A DNA stretch of 64,000 nucleotides, taken from assembly GCA_028871055.1 (NCBI GenBank), contig JAGWON010000009.1, positions 1 through 64,000 on the forward strand, in the 5' to 3' direction. A model generated the notes under the pieces. The model searched no databases, was not told the origin of the DNA, and saw only the letters and a list, made by a program, of their open reading frames with translations. Below are positions 1-10,755 of the stretch, piece after piece. This DNA comes from Alphaproteobacteria bacterium (GTDB taxonomy: Bacteria > Pseudomonadota > Alphaproteobacteria > ATCC43930 > CGMCC-115725). A program made the translations under genes and the position numbers. Numbering within the stretch: the stretch's first letter is position 1; each line of letters opens with the position of its first letter.

Positions 1-2
1 CC

Positions 3-1097
<1,095 letters not shown>

Positions 1098-1100
1098 GCC

Positions 1101-4100
1101 ATGGCGCATATCCTCGATGTGATGCGCGAACGGGTCTTGCTGTGCGACGGCGCCATGGGCACCGCCGTGCACGGGCACGACCTTGACCTCGAGCGCGATT
1201 TCCACGGCAAGGAGAATTGCATCGAGGTGCTGAACGAAACGCGCGCCGACGTGATTCGCGCCATCCATCTCGGCCATTTCCGCGCGGGCGCCGACGTGGT
1301 GCAGACCAATTCTTTCGGGGGATCGCCGATCACGCTGGGCGAGTTCGGCCTTGCCGACCAGGCTTTCGCGATCAACCGCCGCGCCGCCGAAATCGCGCGC
1401 GAGGCGGTTGTCGAATGTGCCAGGGACGGCCGCGACCGCTTCGTCATCGGCTCGATCGGGCCGGGCACGCGGCTGCCGTCGCTCGGCCACGTCGATTACC
1501 AGACACTCGAGGATGCCCTGACGGTTCAGGCCGCCGGCCTCGTCGCCGGCGGCGTCGACGCCATCCTGGCCGAGACCTGCCAGGATACGCTGCAGATCAA
1601 GGCGGCGGTCAACGCCGCCAAGCGCGCCGGCGCCGAGGCCAATCGCAACGTGCCGATCTTTGTCCAGGTCACGGTCGAAACCACCGGCACGCTGCTGGTC
1701 GGCCCCGACATCGCGGCGGCGGCGACGATCGTCAAGGCGCTCGACGTGCCACTCATTGGCCTCAATTGCGGCACCGGCCCGCGCGAGATGTCGGAACATC
1801 TCAAGTGGCTGGCCGAGAACTGGCCGGGCCTGCTGTCGGTTCAGCCCAATGCCGGCTTGCCCGAGTTGCTCGACGGCAAGACGCACTATCCGCTGACGGC
1901 GACGGAATTCGCGCCCTGGATCGCGCGCTTCGTGCGCGAGGACGGCGCCAACTTGGTCGGCGGCTGCTGCGGCACCGAGACCGGGCACATCGCCGCGCTT
2001 GACGCCACGCTGCGCCAGCTGGCGGAGGGCGGTTTCCGGCCGCGGCCCAAGGCGCGCCAGGCAGACTGGACGCCATCGATTGCGTCGCTCTACAGCCAGG
2101 TGCCGCTGCGCCAGGAGAACGCCTATCTGTCGATCGGCGAGCGCTGCAACGCCAACGGCTCGAAGCGCTTCCGCGAATTTCAGGAGCGGGGCGACTGGGA
2201 CGCGGCGGTCGAAATGGGGCGCGCCCAGGTCAAGGATGGCTCGCACGCGCTTGACCTGTGCACCGCGTTCGTCGGCCGCGACGAAGTCGCCGACATGAGC
2301 GCCGCCATCACCAAGCTCGCCAATGGCGTGAACGCGCCGCTGGCGATCGACACGACCGAGCTGCCGGTGCTCGAGGCGGCGCTCAAGCTCTATGGCGGCA
2401 AGCCGGTCGTCAACTCGATCAATCTCGAGGACGGCGAGGCGACGCTCGAAAAGAAGGTTCGCTTGGCCAAGCGCTTCGGCGCCGCCTGCATCGCCCTCAC
2501 CATCGACGAAGAGGGCATGGCCAAGGATGCGGCGCGCAAGCTTGCCGTCGCGCGACGCATCCACGACCTCGCCTGCACCAAGCTCGGTCTTGTGCCGTCG
2601 GACCTGCTGTTCGATCCGCTGACCTTCACCATCTGCACCGGCAACGAGGACGACCGCCGTCTCGGCCTTGAGACGCTCGCTGCCATCGCGGCCATCGCGG
2701 AGGCGCTGCCCGAGTCGCAGATCATTCTTGGTCTGTCGAACATCTCGTTCGGACTCGGTCCCGCGGCGCGCAGCGTCCTCAACTCGGTCTTCCTCGAGGA
2801 AGCGCTGAAGCGCGGCATGACCGGCGCCATCCTGCACGTCTCCAAGATCGTGCCGTTCCATCGCATTCCCGAGAACGAGGCTAAAATCGCGCTCGATCTC
2901 ATCTATGACCGGCGCAAGCCGGGCTACGATCCGCTTCACGCCTTCATCGCGCTTTACGAGAACCGCGTCGAGGCTAAGGCCGAGAAGAAGACGCGACCGG
3001 TCTCGCTCGAGGAGCGACTCAAGGCGCGTATCGTCGATGGCGACCGTTCTGGCCTCGAGGCCGACCTCGAAGCGGCGCTCGCGCGCATGGGGCCGCTCGA
3101 CGTCATCAACAACATCCTGCTCGACGGCATGAAGACCGTCGGCGACCTGTTCGGCGCAGGCAAGATGCAGCTGCCGTTCGTGCTCCAGTCGGCGGAGACG
3201 ATGAAGGCGGCGGTCGCCTATCTCGAGCCGCACATGGAGCGGGTCCAGGGATCCGAGAAGGGCACTATCGTGCTTGCCACGGTGAAGGGCGACGTCCACG
3301 ACATCGGCAAGAACCTAGTCGACATCCTGCTGACCAACAACGGCTACAAGGTCGTCAATCTCGGCATCAAGCAGCCGCTGACCTCGATCCTCGACGCCGC
3401 CGAGAGCCACAGCGCCGACGCCGTCGGCATGTCGGGCCTGCTGGTCAAGTCGACCGTGGTCATGCGCGAGAACCTCGAAGAGATGAGCCGGCGCGGCCTG
3501 GGCCTGCCGGTGATTCTGGGCGGCGCGGCGCTCACCCGCCGCTACGTCGAGGAGGATTGTTCCAAGGCTTATGCCACCGGCGCCGTCGCCTATGCACGCG
3601 ACGCCTTCGAGGGCCTGGCATTGATGAACAATGTCGTCAATGGCACCTTCGCGACTACGGTCGCCGCGCAGCGCGCGAAGACCAAGGACAAGCCGGTGAA
3701 CCAGTCGCGTCGCCTCGGTCGCGCCGCCGAGCCGCGCGTGCTACGTCCGGTCGAGCTCGAGGAGATCCGCCTGCGCCGCGCCGAGCTGGCGCGCGGCGTG
3801 CCGGTGCCGCGGCCGCCGTTCTGGGGGCCGCGCACCATCGCGCGGGTGCCGCTCAAGACCGTGATGCCCTATCTCAATGAACGCGTGCTCTATCAATTCC
3901 ATTGGGGCTTCCGAAAGCAGGGCCGCACCCTCGACGAGTTCAAGGCCTGGGCGAAGCAGGAACTGCGCCCGGTCCTCAACCAGCTGTTCGAACGCGTCGC
4001 CCGGGAGAACATCCTGGTGCCGCAGGCCGCCTATGGCTACTGGCCGTGCGCGACCGCGGGCGACGAGCTCGTGCTCTATGATCCCGAAAGCGCCAACGAG

Positions 4101-4595
4101 GTGGCACGCTTCTCCTTCCCGCGGCAGGCCAAGCCCGGCGGGCTGTGTATCGCCGATTTCTTCCGCGATATCACCGCGAACGAGCGCGACGTGGTCGCGC
4201 TCCAGGTCGTCACCATGGGAAGTGGCGCGTCGGCGGTCGCGCGCCAGTGGTTCGCCGACAACCGCTACAAGGATTACCTCTATCTGCACGGCCTGTCGGT
4301 CGAGATGGCCGAGGCGCTCGCTGAATACCTGCACCAGCGCATCCGCGCCGAGCTCGGCTTCGCCGGCGAGGAGCCGCGCGACATCGAGGGCCTACTGCGC
4401 CAGGAATATCGCGGCAGCCGCTATTCCTTCGGCTATCCCGCTTGCCCCGACCTGGCGCAGCAACGCCAGCTCCTCGCCCTGTTGCGCGCGCAGGAGGTTG
4501 GCGTCAGCCTCAGCGAGGAGGACCAGCTCGACCCCGAGCAGTCAACCTCGGCCATCGTCGTGCTCCACCCCCAGGCCAAGTACTTCTCGGTCTGA
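1101..4595 (+). CDS. metH: Cobalamin-dependent methionine synthase MetH
   Basis: Transfers a methyl group from 5-methyl-THF to homocysteine through cobalamin. All four modules are present in 1164 residues. The N-terminal homocysteine domain has zinc ligands Cys223 and the Cys-Cys pair of GGCCGTE (289-290). A pterin-binding barrel starts near 335 (SIGERCNANGS). The B12 cap and Rossmann domain carries DVHDIGKN around 731-738, whose His is the lower axial cobalt ligand. The C-terminal SAM-dependent reactivation domain contains SRYSFGYPACPD. It starts 3 bases after the metF stop, so the two are an operon. Length is slightly below the 1227 residues of the E. coli enzyme. Confidence 0.97.
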   Translation: MAHILDVMRERVLLCDGAMGTAVHGHDLDLERDFHGKENCIEVLNETRADVIRAIHLGHFRAGADVVQTNSFGGSPITLGEFGLADQAFAINRRAAEIAREAVVECARDGRDRFVIGSIGPGTRLPSLGHVDYQTLEDALTVQAAGLVAGGVDAILAETCQDTLQIKAAVNAAKRAGAEANRNVPIFVQVTVETTGTLLVGPDIAAAATIVKALDVPLIGLNCGTGPREMSEHLKWLAENWPGLLSVQPNAGLPELLDGKTHYPLTATEFAPWIARFVREDGANLVGGCCGTETGHIAALDATLRQLAEGGFRPRPKARQADWTPSIASLYSQVPLRQENAYLSIGERCNANGSKRFREFQERGDWDAAVEMGRAQVKDGSHALDLCTAFVGRDEVADMSAAITKLANGVNAPLAIDTTELPVLEAALKLYGGKPVVNSINLEDGEATLEKKVRLAKRFGAACIALTIDEEGMAKDAARKLAVARRIHDLACTKLGLVPSDLLFDPLTFTICTGNEDDRRLGLETLAAIAAIAEALPESQIILGLSNISFGLGPAARSVLNSVFLEEALKRGMTGAILHVSKIVPFHRIPENEAKIALDLIYDRRKPGYDPLHAFIALYENRVEAKAEKKTRPVSLEERLKARIVDGDRSGLEADLEAALARMGPLDVINNILLDGMKTVGDLFGAGKMQLPFVLQSAETMKAAVAYLEPHMERVQGSEKGTIVLATVKGDVHDIGKNLVDILLTNNGYKVVNLGIKQPLTSILDAAESHSADAVGMSGLLVKSTVVMRENLEEMSRRGLGLPVILGGAALTRRYVEEDCSKAYATGAVAYARDAFEGLALMNNVVNGTFATTVAAQRAKTKDKPVNQSRRLGRAAEPRVLRPVELEEIRLRRAELARGVPVPRPPFWGPRTIARVPLKTVMPYLNERVLYQFHWGFRKQGRTLDEFKAWAKQELRPVLNQLFERVARENILVPQAAYGYWPCATAGDELVLYDPESANEVARFSFPRQAKPGGLCIADFFRDITANERDVVALQVVTMGSGASAVARQWFADNRYKDYLYLHGLSVEMAEALAEYLHQRIRAELGFAGEEPRDIEGLLRQEYRGSRYSFGYPACPDLAQQRQLLALLRAQEVGVSLSEEDQLDPEQSTSAIVVLHPQAKYFSV

Positions 4596-4605
4596 GACGC
4601 GGGCC

Positions 4606-5865
4606 CTAGTCGGCGACTGGAAGCCAAGTCATCGCGCCGGTCCATGCCAGCCACAGCACGGCGAAGGTCAGCGATAGCAGGGTGAACGGTACCGCGGCGC
4701 GAGCGTACTCGGCATTCGACAGGCGGATGCCCAAGGCCTTGGCGCGCTCGACGACGATGACGTTGGCGACCGAGCCCAGGAGCAGCAGGTTGCCCGCGAG
4801 CGACGTGATCAGCGCCAGGCCATAAAGCGCGCCGGCCGGCGGGCTCGGCCAGGTCTGCATCAGGAACATCACCCACGGCACCGTGCCGATGATGTTGCTC
4901 ATCAACAGCGTCAACGGTGTCAACACGAGCAGGCTGTCCGGTCCGAGCCCGATCGACTGGACGCCGGACAGCGCCGAGAACGCAATGCCAGTATCGGCGA
5001 GCGTGCCGGTGATGGCGAACAGGCAGAGGAAGAGCAGCACCAGCGGCCAGTCAACCGCCGCGATCATCGTGCGGCTGGTGAACTTACGGTTCGACAACAG
5101 CACCGCCGCGATCAGCATGCCGCCGATTTCGCGCGGCAGCGGCGTCGCGAACAGGACGAGCATGGCGCCCAGTGCGATCAGACCCTTGATCGTCTGGTTG
5201 CGATCGTGCGGATGGCGCGACAGATCGGCCACAACCTGGCTCGCGGCCAACGCGGTGGCGCCGATGCGGTCGCGCCACATCAGCCATACGACGCTATAGA
5301 CGCAGCCCAGCCCCACCAGCGCCGGCACCAGGCAGGCGACCAAGAAGCCGTGGAAGCTCAAGCCGCCCATCTGTCCGATCAGGATGTTCTGCGGATTGCC
5401 GATGAAGGTCGCGGCGGAGCCGGCGTTGCTCGCACCGATCAGCGCGATCAGGAACGGCCGCGGATCGAGGTTGCGCGCCTGGGCGCCCGCGATCAGTAGC
5501 GGCGCCATGGTGAAGGCGACCAGGTCGTTGACCAGTAGCGCCGACAGCGCGCCGCACACGGCGACGGTAAGGCCCAGCAGCACGGCCGGCTCGTCGCTCT
5601 GCGCCATCAGCCAGTCACAGCAGATCTCGAAGAACCCCGAGGCGACGAACTGAGCCGAGATGATCATCAGAGCGAACAGCAGCACCAGCGTCGGCGCGTC
5701 GATGCTGGAGCCGAGCTCGTCGAGCGTCACCTGCTGACTCGCCAGCAGCGCGACCACGCCCAGGAGCGCGATACCGGTGCGGTCCACCGACAACCATGGC
5801 AGGCGACCAGCCGCCATGCCGACATACGTCAGCAGAAAAACGACGATGATGACCGCGTTATGCAT
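4606..5865 (-). CDS. ArsB/NhaD/SLC13-type membrane permease
   Basis: A 419-residue polytopic inner-membrane protein of the ion transporter superfamily (citrate, arsenite and Na+/H+ antiporter relatives). Hydrophobic segments run along almost the whole length. The repeat signature ASNAGSAATFIGNPQNILIG lies near residue 150, with a looser counterpart near SNIIGTVPWVMF in the C-terminal half, as expected for an inverted-repeat fold. The substrate cannot be told from sequence; anion or arsenite efflux and Na+/H+ exchange are all possible. It converges on metH with a 10-base gap. The ATG at 5865 is the first in frame, and the ribosome binding site is weak. Confidence 0.8.
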   Translation of the reverse strand: MHNAVIIVVFLLTYVGMAAGRLPWLSVDRTGIALLGVVALLASQQVTLDELGSSIDAPTLVLLFALMIISAQFVASGFFEICCDWLMAQSDEPAVLLGLTVAVCGALSALLVNDLVAFTMAPLLIAGAQARNLDPRPFLIALIGASNAGSAATFIGNPQNILIGQMGGLSFHGFLVACLVPALVGLGCVYSVVWLMWRDRIGATALAASQVVADLSRHPHDRNQTIKGLIALGAMLVLFATPLPREIGGMLIAAVLLSNRKFTSRTMIAAVDWPLVLLFLCLFAITGTLADTGIAFSALSGVQSIGLGPDSLLVLTPLTLLMSNIIGTVPWVMFLMQTWPSPPAGALYGLALITSLAGNLLLLGSVANVIVVERAKALGIRLSNAEYARAAVPFTLLSLTFAVLWLAWTGAMTWLPVAD

Positions 5866-6040
5866 GGACCAGGGGACATGAGGCGCGTCGCGGTAGCGGG
5901 CGCCGGCAGGTTATTCTATAGGGCAAACCGAGCGTCGCGCGGAAGGGCAGGCCCCGTCGCGGCGCGACATTGCCGAAAAGTGTGTTCCCGCCACCACGGT
6001 CCAGGGCCCGCGCGCCCCGGAAATCCGTCTGGGCCGCCCG

Positions 6041-7507
6041 TCAGGGCAGCGCCTTGAGCTTCCAGAAGGCGAAGCCGACCATGCGCACCAGCAGCCAGCC
6101 GTGACGGAAACGCGAGATATTGGTCGCGCCGTAGGTGCGGGCGGCATAGCGAATCGGCACCTCGACCACCTTGAGTGACAGTTTCGCGGCACCGAAGATC
6201 AGGTCGAAATCGCCGAACGGGTCGAAATCACCGAAATAGGCGCGACCCGCGGCGATGCGCTCGTAATGCCGCCGCCGGAGCGCCTTGGTGCCGCATAGCG
6301 TGTCGGTGAAGCGCTGGTTCAATAGCCAGGTGAACAGCGCCGAAAAGGTGTGGTTGGCGACCCGGTTCAAAAGCCGCATCGAGTCGCGCTCCAGCGGATA
6401 GACCAGCCGCGTGCCGTTGACGAACTCGCCGCGACCGGTGGCGAGCGGCGCGTAGAACTTGGGCAGCTCTTCGGGCGCCACCGTCATGTCGGCATCGAGG
6501 ATCATCAACACATCGCCGCGAGCGTTGGCGAAACCGTTGCGCACGGCGTCGCCCTTGCCCTTGCCGCCCTGCTTGAAGAGCTTGATGTCGCGGCCCGGAT
6601 TGTCCGCCTTGACTCGGACGATCTCGTCCCAGGTGCCGTCGCTACTGCCGCCTTCGACGAAGACGATCTCGAGATCGTCGCAGAAGCGCGGAATGCGCGC
6701 GACGATCGATGCGATATTGCCGCGTTCGTTGCGGCAAGGCACGACCACGCTGGCCGAAAGATTTTCGCGCTCGCCCATTGGTCGCGGCCGCGCCACCAGA
6801 TAGTGTCGCAGGCACAGCTTGCGGATAAGCGGCAGCGTCGCGATGAAGCGGTTGATCAGGGTGCCGATGCCCAACAACCGCTTGGGGATAAGCTGCCGCC
6901 ATTCGGTGCGCACCGCCTCGAAATCGGCGAGCTCAAGCAAGTTGGCGATGTCGGCCGGCCGCAGCCAGTTGGTCAGCGGCTCGGGCATGCGCAGCTTGAG
7001 CGCCTCGGCAAGGCGCAGCACAGGCTCCCACAGATAGTTGTGATAGGCGACGACGAGCCGCGTATCGGCGTGACAGAGTGGTCGGAGGCTCGCGAAAGTC
7101 GCCTGACAATCATCGAGCATCCCGATGGCGTCGGCGATGACGATAGCGTCGAACGGGCCGGCGAGAGCCTCAATCGTCGCCGAGTCCTCGATGTCGCCGA
7201 CGACGAAGTCGAGCCCGGGATGCGCTGCGCGGGCGCGCGCGACCATCGGCTCGGAGATGTCGATGCCGAAGCCCTTCGCCGGCTTCAGCGCCGCCAGCAG
7301 CCCGCCGGTGCCGCAGCCGATCTCGAGCACCCGGAGCCCCTCGGGAATGAGGAAACGGAGGAAGCGGCGGTCGTCGTCATGGAACGCCTGGTTCTTGGCA
7401 ACGAAGGCGTCGCGCTCGGGCGCCCAGCGGTCAGAGATCTCGCACAGGCGCGCCTTGCGCGCCGATAGCGGCCGCGATGTGGCGGCGGGGGCGGCGTCCT
7501 CGGGCAT
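6041..7507 (-). CDS. Methyltransferase-glycosyltransferase fusion protein
   Basis: A 488-residue two-domain protein. Residues about 20-240 form a class I SAM-dependent methyltransferase with VLEIGCGTGG at 60-69. Residues about 250-480 form a family 2 glycosyltransferase of the dolichol-phosphate-mannose-synthase type, with VVVPCRNERGNI near 254-265 and the metal- and sugar-nucleotide-binding DAD at 338-340. No transmembrane anchor follows the transferase domain. The likely role is transfer of a sugar to a lipid or polysaccharide carrier with coupled methylation, but the substrate is unknown. It stands alone, divergent from the helicase gene, with no polysaccharide genes nearby. Confidence 0.85.
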   Translation of the reverse strand: MPEDAAPAATSRPLSARKARLCEISDRWAPERDAFVAKNQAFHDDDRRFLRFLIPEGLRVLEIGCGTGGLLAALKPAKGFGIDISEPMVARARAAHPGLDFVVGDIEDSATIEALAGPFDAIVIADAIGMLDDCQATFASLRPLCHADTRLVVAYHNYLWEPVLRLAEALKLRMPEPLTNWLRPADIANLLELADFEAVRTEWRQLIPKRLLGIGTLINRFIATLPLIRKLCLRHYLVARPRPMGERENLSASVVVPCRNERGNIASIVARIPRFCDDLEIVFVEGGSSDGTWDEIVRVKADNPGRDIKLFKQGGKGKGDAVRNGFANARGDVLMILDADMTVAPEELPKFYAPLATGRGEFVNGTRLVYPLERDSMRLLNRVANHTFSALFTWLLNQRFTDTLCGTKALRRRHYERIAAGRAYFGDFDPFGDFDLIFGAAKLSLKVVEVPIRYAARTYGATNISRFRHGWLLVRMVGFAFWKLKALP

Positions 7508-7596
7508 CGCCCGAGATATACGCGACCCGCAAGAACCTTGCCACAGACCTATATCCGCAAGGGATTTCCCGCCGTCCGCCGTGCTATGACTTTGCC

Positions 7597-9843
7597 ATGT
7601 CCGAAGCCGACTCGAAGCCCGCGCCTGCCGTCGACGCGCCGCTGCCGCCTTATCTCGCCGAGCTCAATGAGGCCCAGCGGCACGCCGTCGAGGCGGTGGA
7701 CGGGCCGGTGCTGGTGCTGGCCGGCGCCGGCACCGGCAAGACCCGGGTGCTGACGGCGCGGCTCGCCCATATTCTCGCCACCCGCCGCGCCTGGCCGTCG
7801 CAGATCGTCGCCGTCACCTTCACCAACAAGGCGGCGCTCGAGATGCGCGAGCGGCTGGAGCGGCTGATCGGCCAGGCCGCCGAGGGGCTGTGGCTCGGCA
7901 CCTTCCATGCGATCGCCGCGCGCATCCTGCGCCGCCACGCCGAGGTTGTCGGCCTCAAGCCCAACTTCACCATCCTCGATACCGACGATCAGCTCCGCCT
8001 GGTGAAGCAGGTCTCGGCCGCCGAGGGCGTCGACGAGAAGCGCTGGCCGGCGCGCACCATTCTGGCGGGCATCGAGCGCTGGAAGGACCGCGGCCTCACG
8101 CCCGACAAGGTCGGCGACGCCGGCGACCTCGCCGACGGCCGCGCGCTCACGATCTACCGCCGGTACCAGGAGCGACTGCAGACGGTGAATGCCGCCGATT
8201 TCGGCGACCTCCTGCTGCACAACCTGACCATCTTCCAGACCCGGCCCGAAATCGCCGCCGAATACCAGGAGCGCTTCCGCTACATCCTGGTCGACGAGTA
8301 CCAGGACACCAACGTCGCGCAGTATTTATGGCTCAGGCTGCTGGCGCAGAAATACAAGAACCTGTGCTGCGTCGGCGACGACGACCAGTCGATCTATTCC
8401 TGGCGCGGCGCGGAAATCGGCAACATCCTGCGCTTCGAGAAAGATTTCCCCGGCGCGCAGATCGTCCGCCTCGAACAGAACTACCGCTCGACGCCGCATA
8501 TCCTGGCCGCGGCATCGGCGCTGATCGCCAAGAACGAGGGCCGCCTCGGCAAGACGCTGTGGACCACCGCCAACGAGGGCGAGCGGGTGCTGTTGCGTGG
8601 CCTGTGGGACGGCGAAGAGGAGGCGCGCTGGATCGGCGACGAAATCGAGGCGTTGCAGCGCAAGGGCGAGCGGCTGTCGCAGATCGCCATCCTGGTTCGC
8701 GCCGGGTTCCAGACCCGCGAGTTCGAGGAGCGCTTCATCCAGATGGGCCTCGCCTATCGCGTCGTCGGCGGTCCGCGCTTCTACGAGCGGCAGGAGATCC
8801 GCGACGCGCTCGCCTATCTGCGGCTGGTGAACCAGCCGGCCGACGACTTCGCGTTCGAGCGAATCGTCAACACGCCGCGCCGCGGCATCGGCACCCAGAC
8901 GCTCCAGGCGCTGCATCACCTGGCACGCGGCGAGCGGATCGCGCTCGGCGAGGCGGCGGCCAAGCTCATCGCCACCGACGAGCTCAAGCCGGCGGCGCGC
9001 AAGGCGCTCGGCGGGTTCCTGACCGATCTGGCGCGCTGGCGCAGCCTGGGTCCGGCCGTGCCGCATACCGAACTCGCCCAGATCGTGCTCGACGAATCGG
9101 GCTACACCGCGATGTGGCAGGCGGACAAATCGCCCGACGCTCCGGGCCGGCTCGAGAACCTCAAGGAGCTGGTCGCGGCGATGGATGAGTTCGAGAACCT
9201 TGCCGGCTTCCTCGATCACGTCAGTCTGGTGATGGAGAACGCCGGGCAGAGCGGCGGCGACATGGTCAGCCTGATGACGCTGCACAGCGCCAAAGGCCTC
9301 GAGTTCGACATCGTCTTCCTACCTGGCTGGGAGGAGGGCCTGTTCCCGAACCAGCGTTCGCTCGACGAGCGCGGCATGAAGGGCCTGGAGGAGGAGCGCC
9401 GGCTCGCTTATGTCGGGCTCACCCGCGCCAAGCGCTGCGCCTACGTCTCCTATGCCGCCAATCGGCGCATCCACGGCCAGTGGCAGACGACGCTGCCGTC
9501 GCGCTTCATCGCAGACTTGCCGCAGGACCACACCGAGATGAACGCCGAGCCCGGCCTGCATCCGCGCGCTGCCGGCCTTGCACCGGCCGGGCTCGAGGAG
9601 GACTGGCAGCCGACGCCGCTGCTGCGTCGCCGGCCGGAGCTGGCGCGACTGCTGATGCAGGCGCACCGCGAGGTGATGCCGCCGCCGCCCAATACCGGCG
9701 TCAAGTTCGCCGCCGGCGACCGCGTCGTCCACCGCAAGTTCGGCCTCGGCACGGTGCGCGCATCCGAGGGGGGAAAGCTGTCGATCGCCTTCGATCAGGC
9801 GGGCGACAAGATGGTGATGGACAGCTTCGTGGAGAAGGCGTGA
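7597..9843 (+). CDS. uvrD: UvrD/PcrA-type ATP-dependent DNA helicase
   Basis: A superfamily 1A 3'-5' DNA helicase of 748 residues for nucleotide excision and mismatch repair. Motif I (AGAGTGKT) is at 42-49 and motif II (LVDEYQDTN) at about 231-239. Motif III (DDDQSIYSWRGA), motif IV (LEQNYRST), motif V (VSLMTLHSAKGLEFD) and motif VI (RRLAYVGLTRAK) follow in order. The C-terminal tail (FAAGDRVVHRKFGLGTV) is the PcrA/UvrD Tudor-like RNA polymerase-interaction domain. ATG 7597 is chosen because the open frame upstream runs into the divergent gene. The stop overlaps the prmA start by 4 bases. Confidence 0.93.
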   Translation: MSEADSKPAPAVDAPLPPYLAELNEAQRHAVEAVDGPVLVLAGAGTGKTRVLTARLAHILATRRAWPSQIVAVTFTNKAALEMRERLERLIGQAAEGLWLGTFHAIAARILRRHAEVVGLKPNFTILDTDDQLRLVKQVSAAEGVDEKRWPARTILAGIERWKDRGLTPDKVGDAGDLADGRALTIYRRYQERLQTVNAADFGDLLLHNLTIFQTRPEIAAEYQERFRYILVDEYQDTNVAQYLWLRLLAQKYKNLCCVGDDDQSIYSWRGAEIGNILRFEKDFPGAQIVRLEQNYRSTPHILAAASALIAKNEGRLGKTLWTTANEGERVLLRGLWDGEEEARWIGDEIEALQRKGERLSQIAILVRAGFQTREFEERFIQMGLAYRVVGGPRFYERQEIRDALAYLRLVNQPADDFAFERIVNTPRRGIGTQTLQALHHLARGERIALGEAAAKLIATDELKPAARKALGGFLTDLARWRSLGPAVPHTELAQIVLDESGYTAMWQADKSPDAPGRLENLKELVAAMDEFENLAGFLDHVSLVMENAGQSGGDMVSLMTLHSAKGLEFDIVFLPGWEEGLFPNQRSLDERGMKGLEEERRLAYVGLTRAKRCAYVSYAANRRIHGQWQTTLPSRFIADLPQDHTEMNAEPGLHPRAAGLAPAGLEEDWQPTPLLRRRPELARLLMQAHREVMPPPPNTGVKFAAGDRVVHRKFGLGTVRASEGGKLSIAFDQAGDKMVMDSFVEKA

Positions 9844-10745
9844 GCGCAGGCGCGATTTGGCGCGTCAGCGTCGAGGCGCCGGATGCCGACGGCGCTGCCG
9901 CCGCGGCTTCGGCGCTCGACGACGCCTGCGGCGCGGTCAGCGCCTTCGAGCAGCCGGACGGCGCGTGGCGCATCGACGGCCTCGCGCTCGAGCCGCCGGT
10001 GCGTGGCGCCATCGAGGCACGGTTGGCGCTGGCGTGGAGCGGCCGCGGCGAGCCGCCGATGCTCACGCTCGAACGGTTGCCGCCGCGCGACTGGCTCAGC
10101 GAGAACCAGGCGAGCTTCGCGCCCTTTCGCGTCGGTCGTTTCCTCGTCCACGGGACGAATTTCGCCGGCCGCGCTCCCGCCGGTGCCGTTCCGCTGCTGA
10201 TCGACGCAGCAACGGCCTTCGGCACTGGAGAGCACGGCTCGACCCAGGGCTGTCTGCTGGCGCTGTCACGCCTCGCACGGCCGCGCCGGATTCTCGACAT
10301 GGGTACCGGCACCGGCATCCTGGCGTTCGCCGCGGCGAAGCGCTTCCGCCGCCGTGTGCTCGCCGCCGATATCGAGGCCGAGGCGGCGCGCGTCGCCGGC
10401 ATTAATGCGGCACGCAATGGCGTCGTACGCTGGGTCACTGCGATCCGCGCCGACCGCTATCGCCGGCGCGAAATTTCGCGACATGCGCCCTTTGATCTCG
10501 TGCTGGCCAACATTCTGGCGCGGCCGCTGGCACTGCTTGCCCGCGATCTTGGCCGCATACTCGCGGCCCGCGGAGTCACCGTGCTCGCCGGACTGCTGCC
10601 GCGCCAAGAGGCGCTGGTGCTCGCCGCGCACCGCGCCGTCGGCCTGCACCTCGCGGCGCGGATCGACGTCGGCGGCTGGCGAACGTTGATCCTGGCGCGC
10701 GACCGCCGCGTACCGACGAATTTCCCGATCCTGCAAAATCCATGA
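9840..10745 (+). CDS. prmA: Ribosomal protein L11 methyltransferase PrmA
   Basis: A SAM-dependent enzyme that trimethylates ribosomal protein L11. Its 301 residues include an N-terminal substrate-recognition region (to about 110) and a Rossmann methyltransferase domain with AFGTGEHGST, LDMGTGTG at 152-159, and the PrmA-diagnostic NILA at 224-227, where Asn-Ile-Leu-Ala replaces the NPPY of other N-methyltransferases. The start is GTG at 9840, forming a GTGA overlap with the helicase stop, so translation is probably coupled. The frame is open further upstream inside uvrD, but that part is not PrmA-like. Confidence 0.9.
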   Translation: MSAGAIWRVSVEAPDADGAAAAASALDDACGAVSAFEQPDGAWRIDGLALEPPVRGAIEARLALAWSGRGEPPMLTLERLPPRDWLSENQASFAPFRVGRFLVHGTNFAGRAPAGAVPLLIDAATAFGTGEHGSTQGCLLALSRLARPRRILDMGTGTGILAFAAAKRFRRRVLAADIEAEAARVAGINAARNGVVRWVTAIRADRYRRREISRHAPFDLVLANILARPLALLARDLGRILAARGVTVLAGLLPRQEALVLAAHRAVGLHLAARIDVGGWRTLILARDRRVPTNFPILQNP

Positions 10746-10755
10746 GCGAGTCCCG

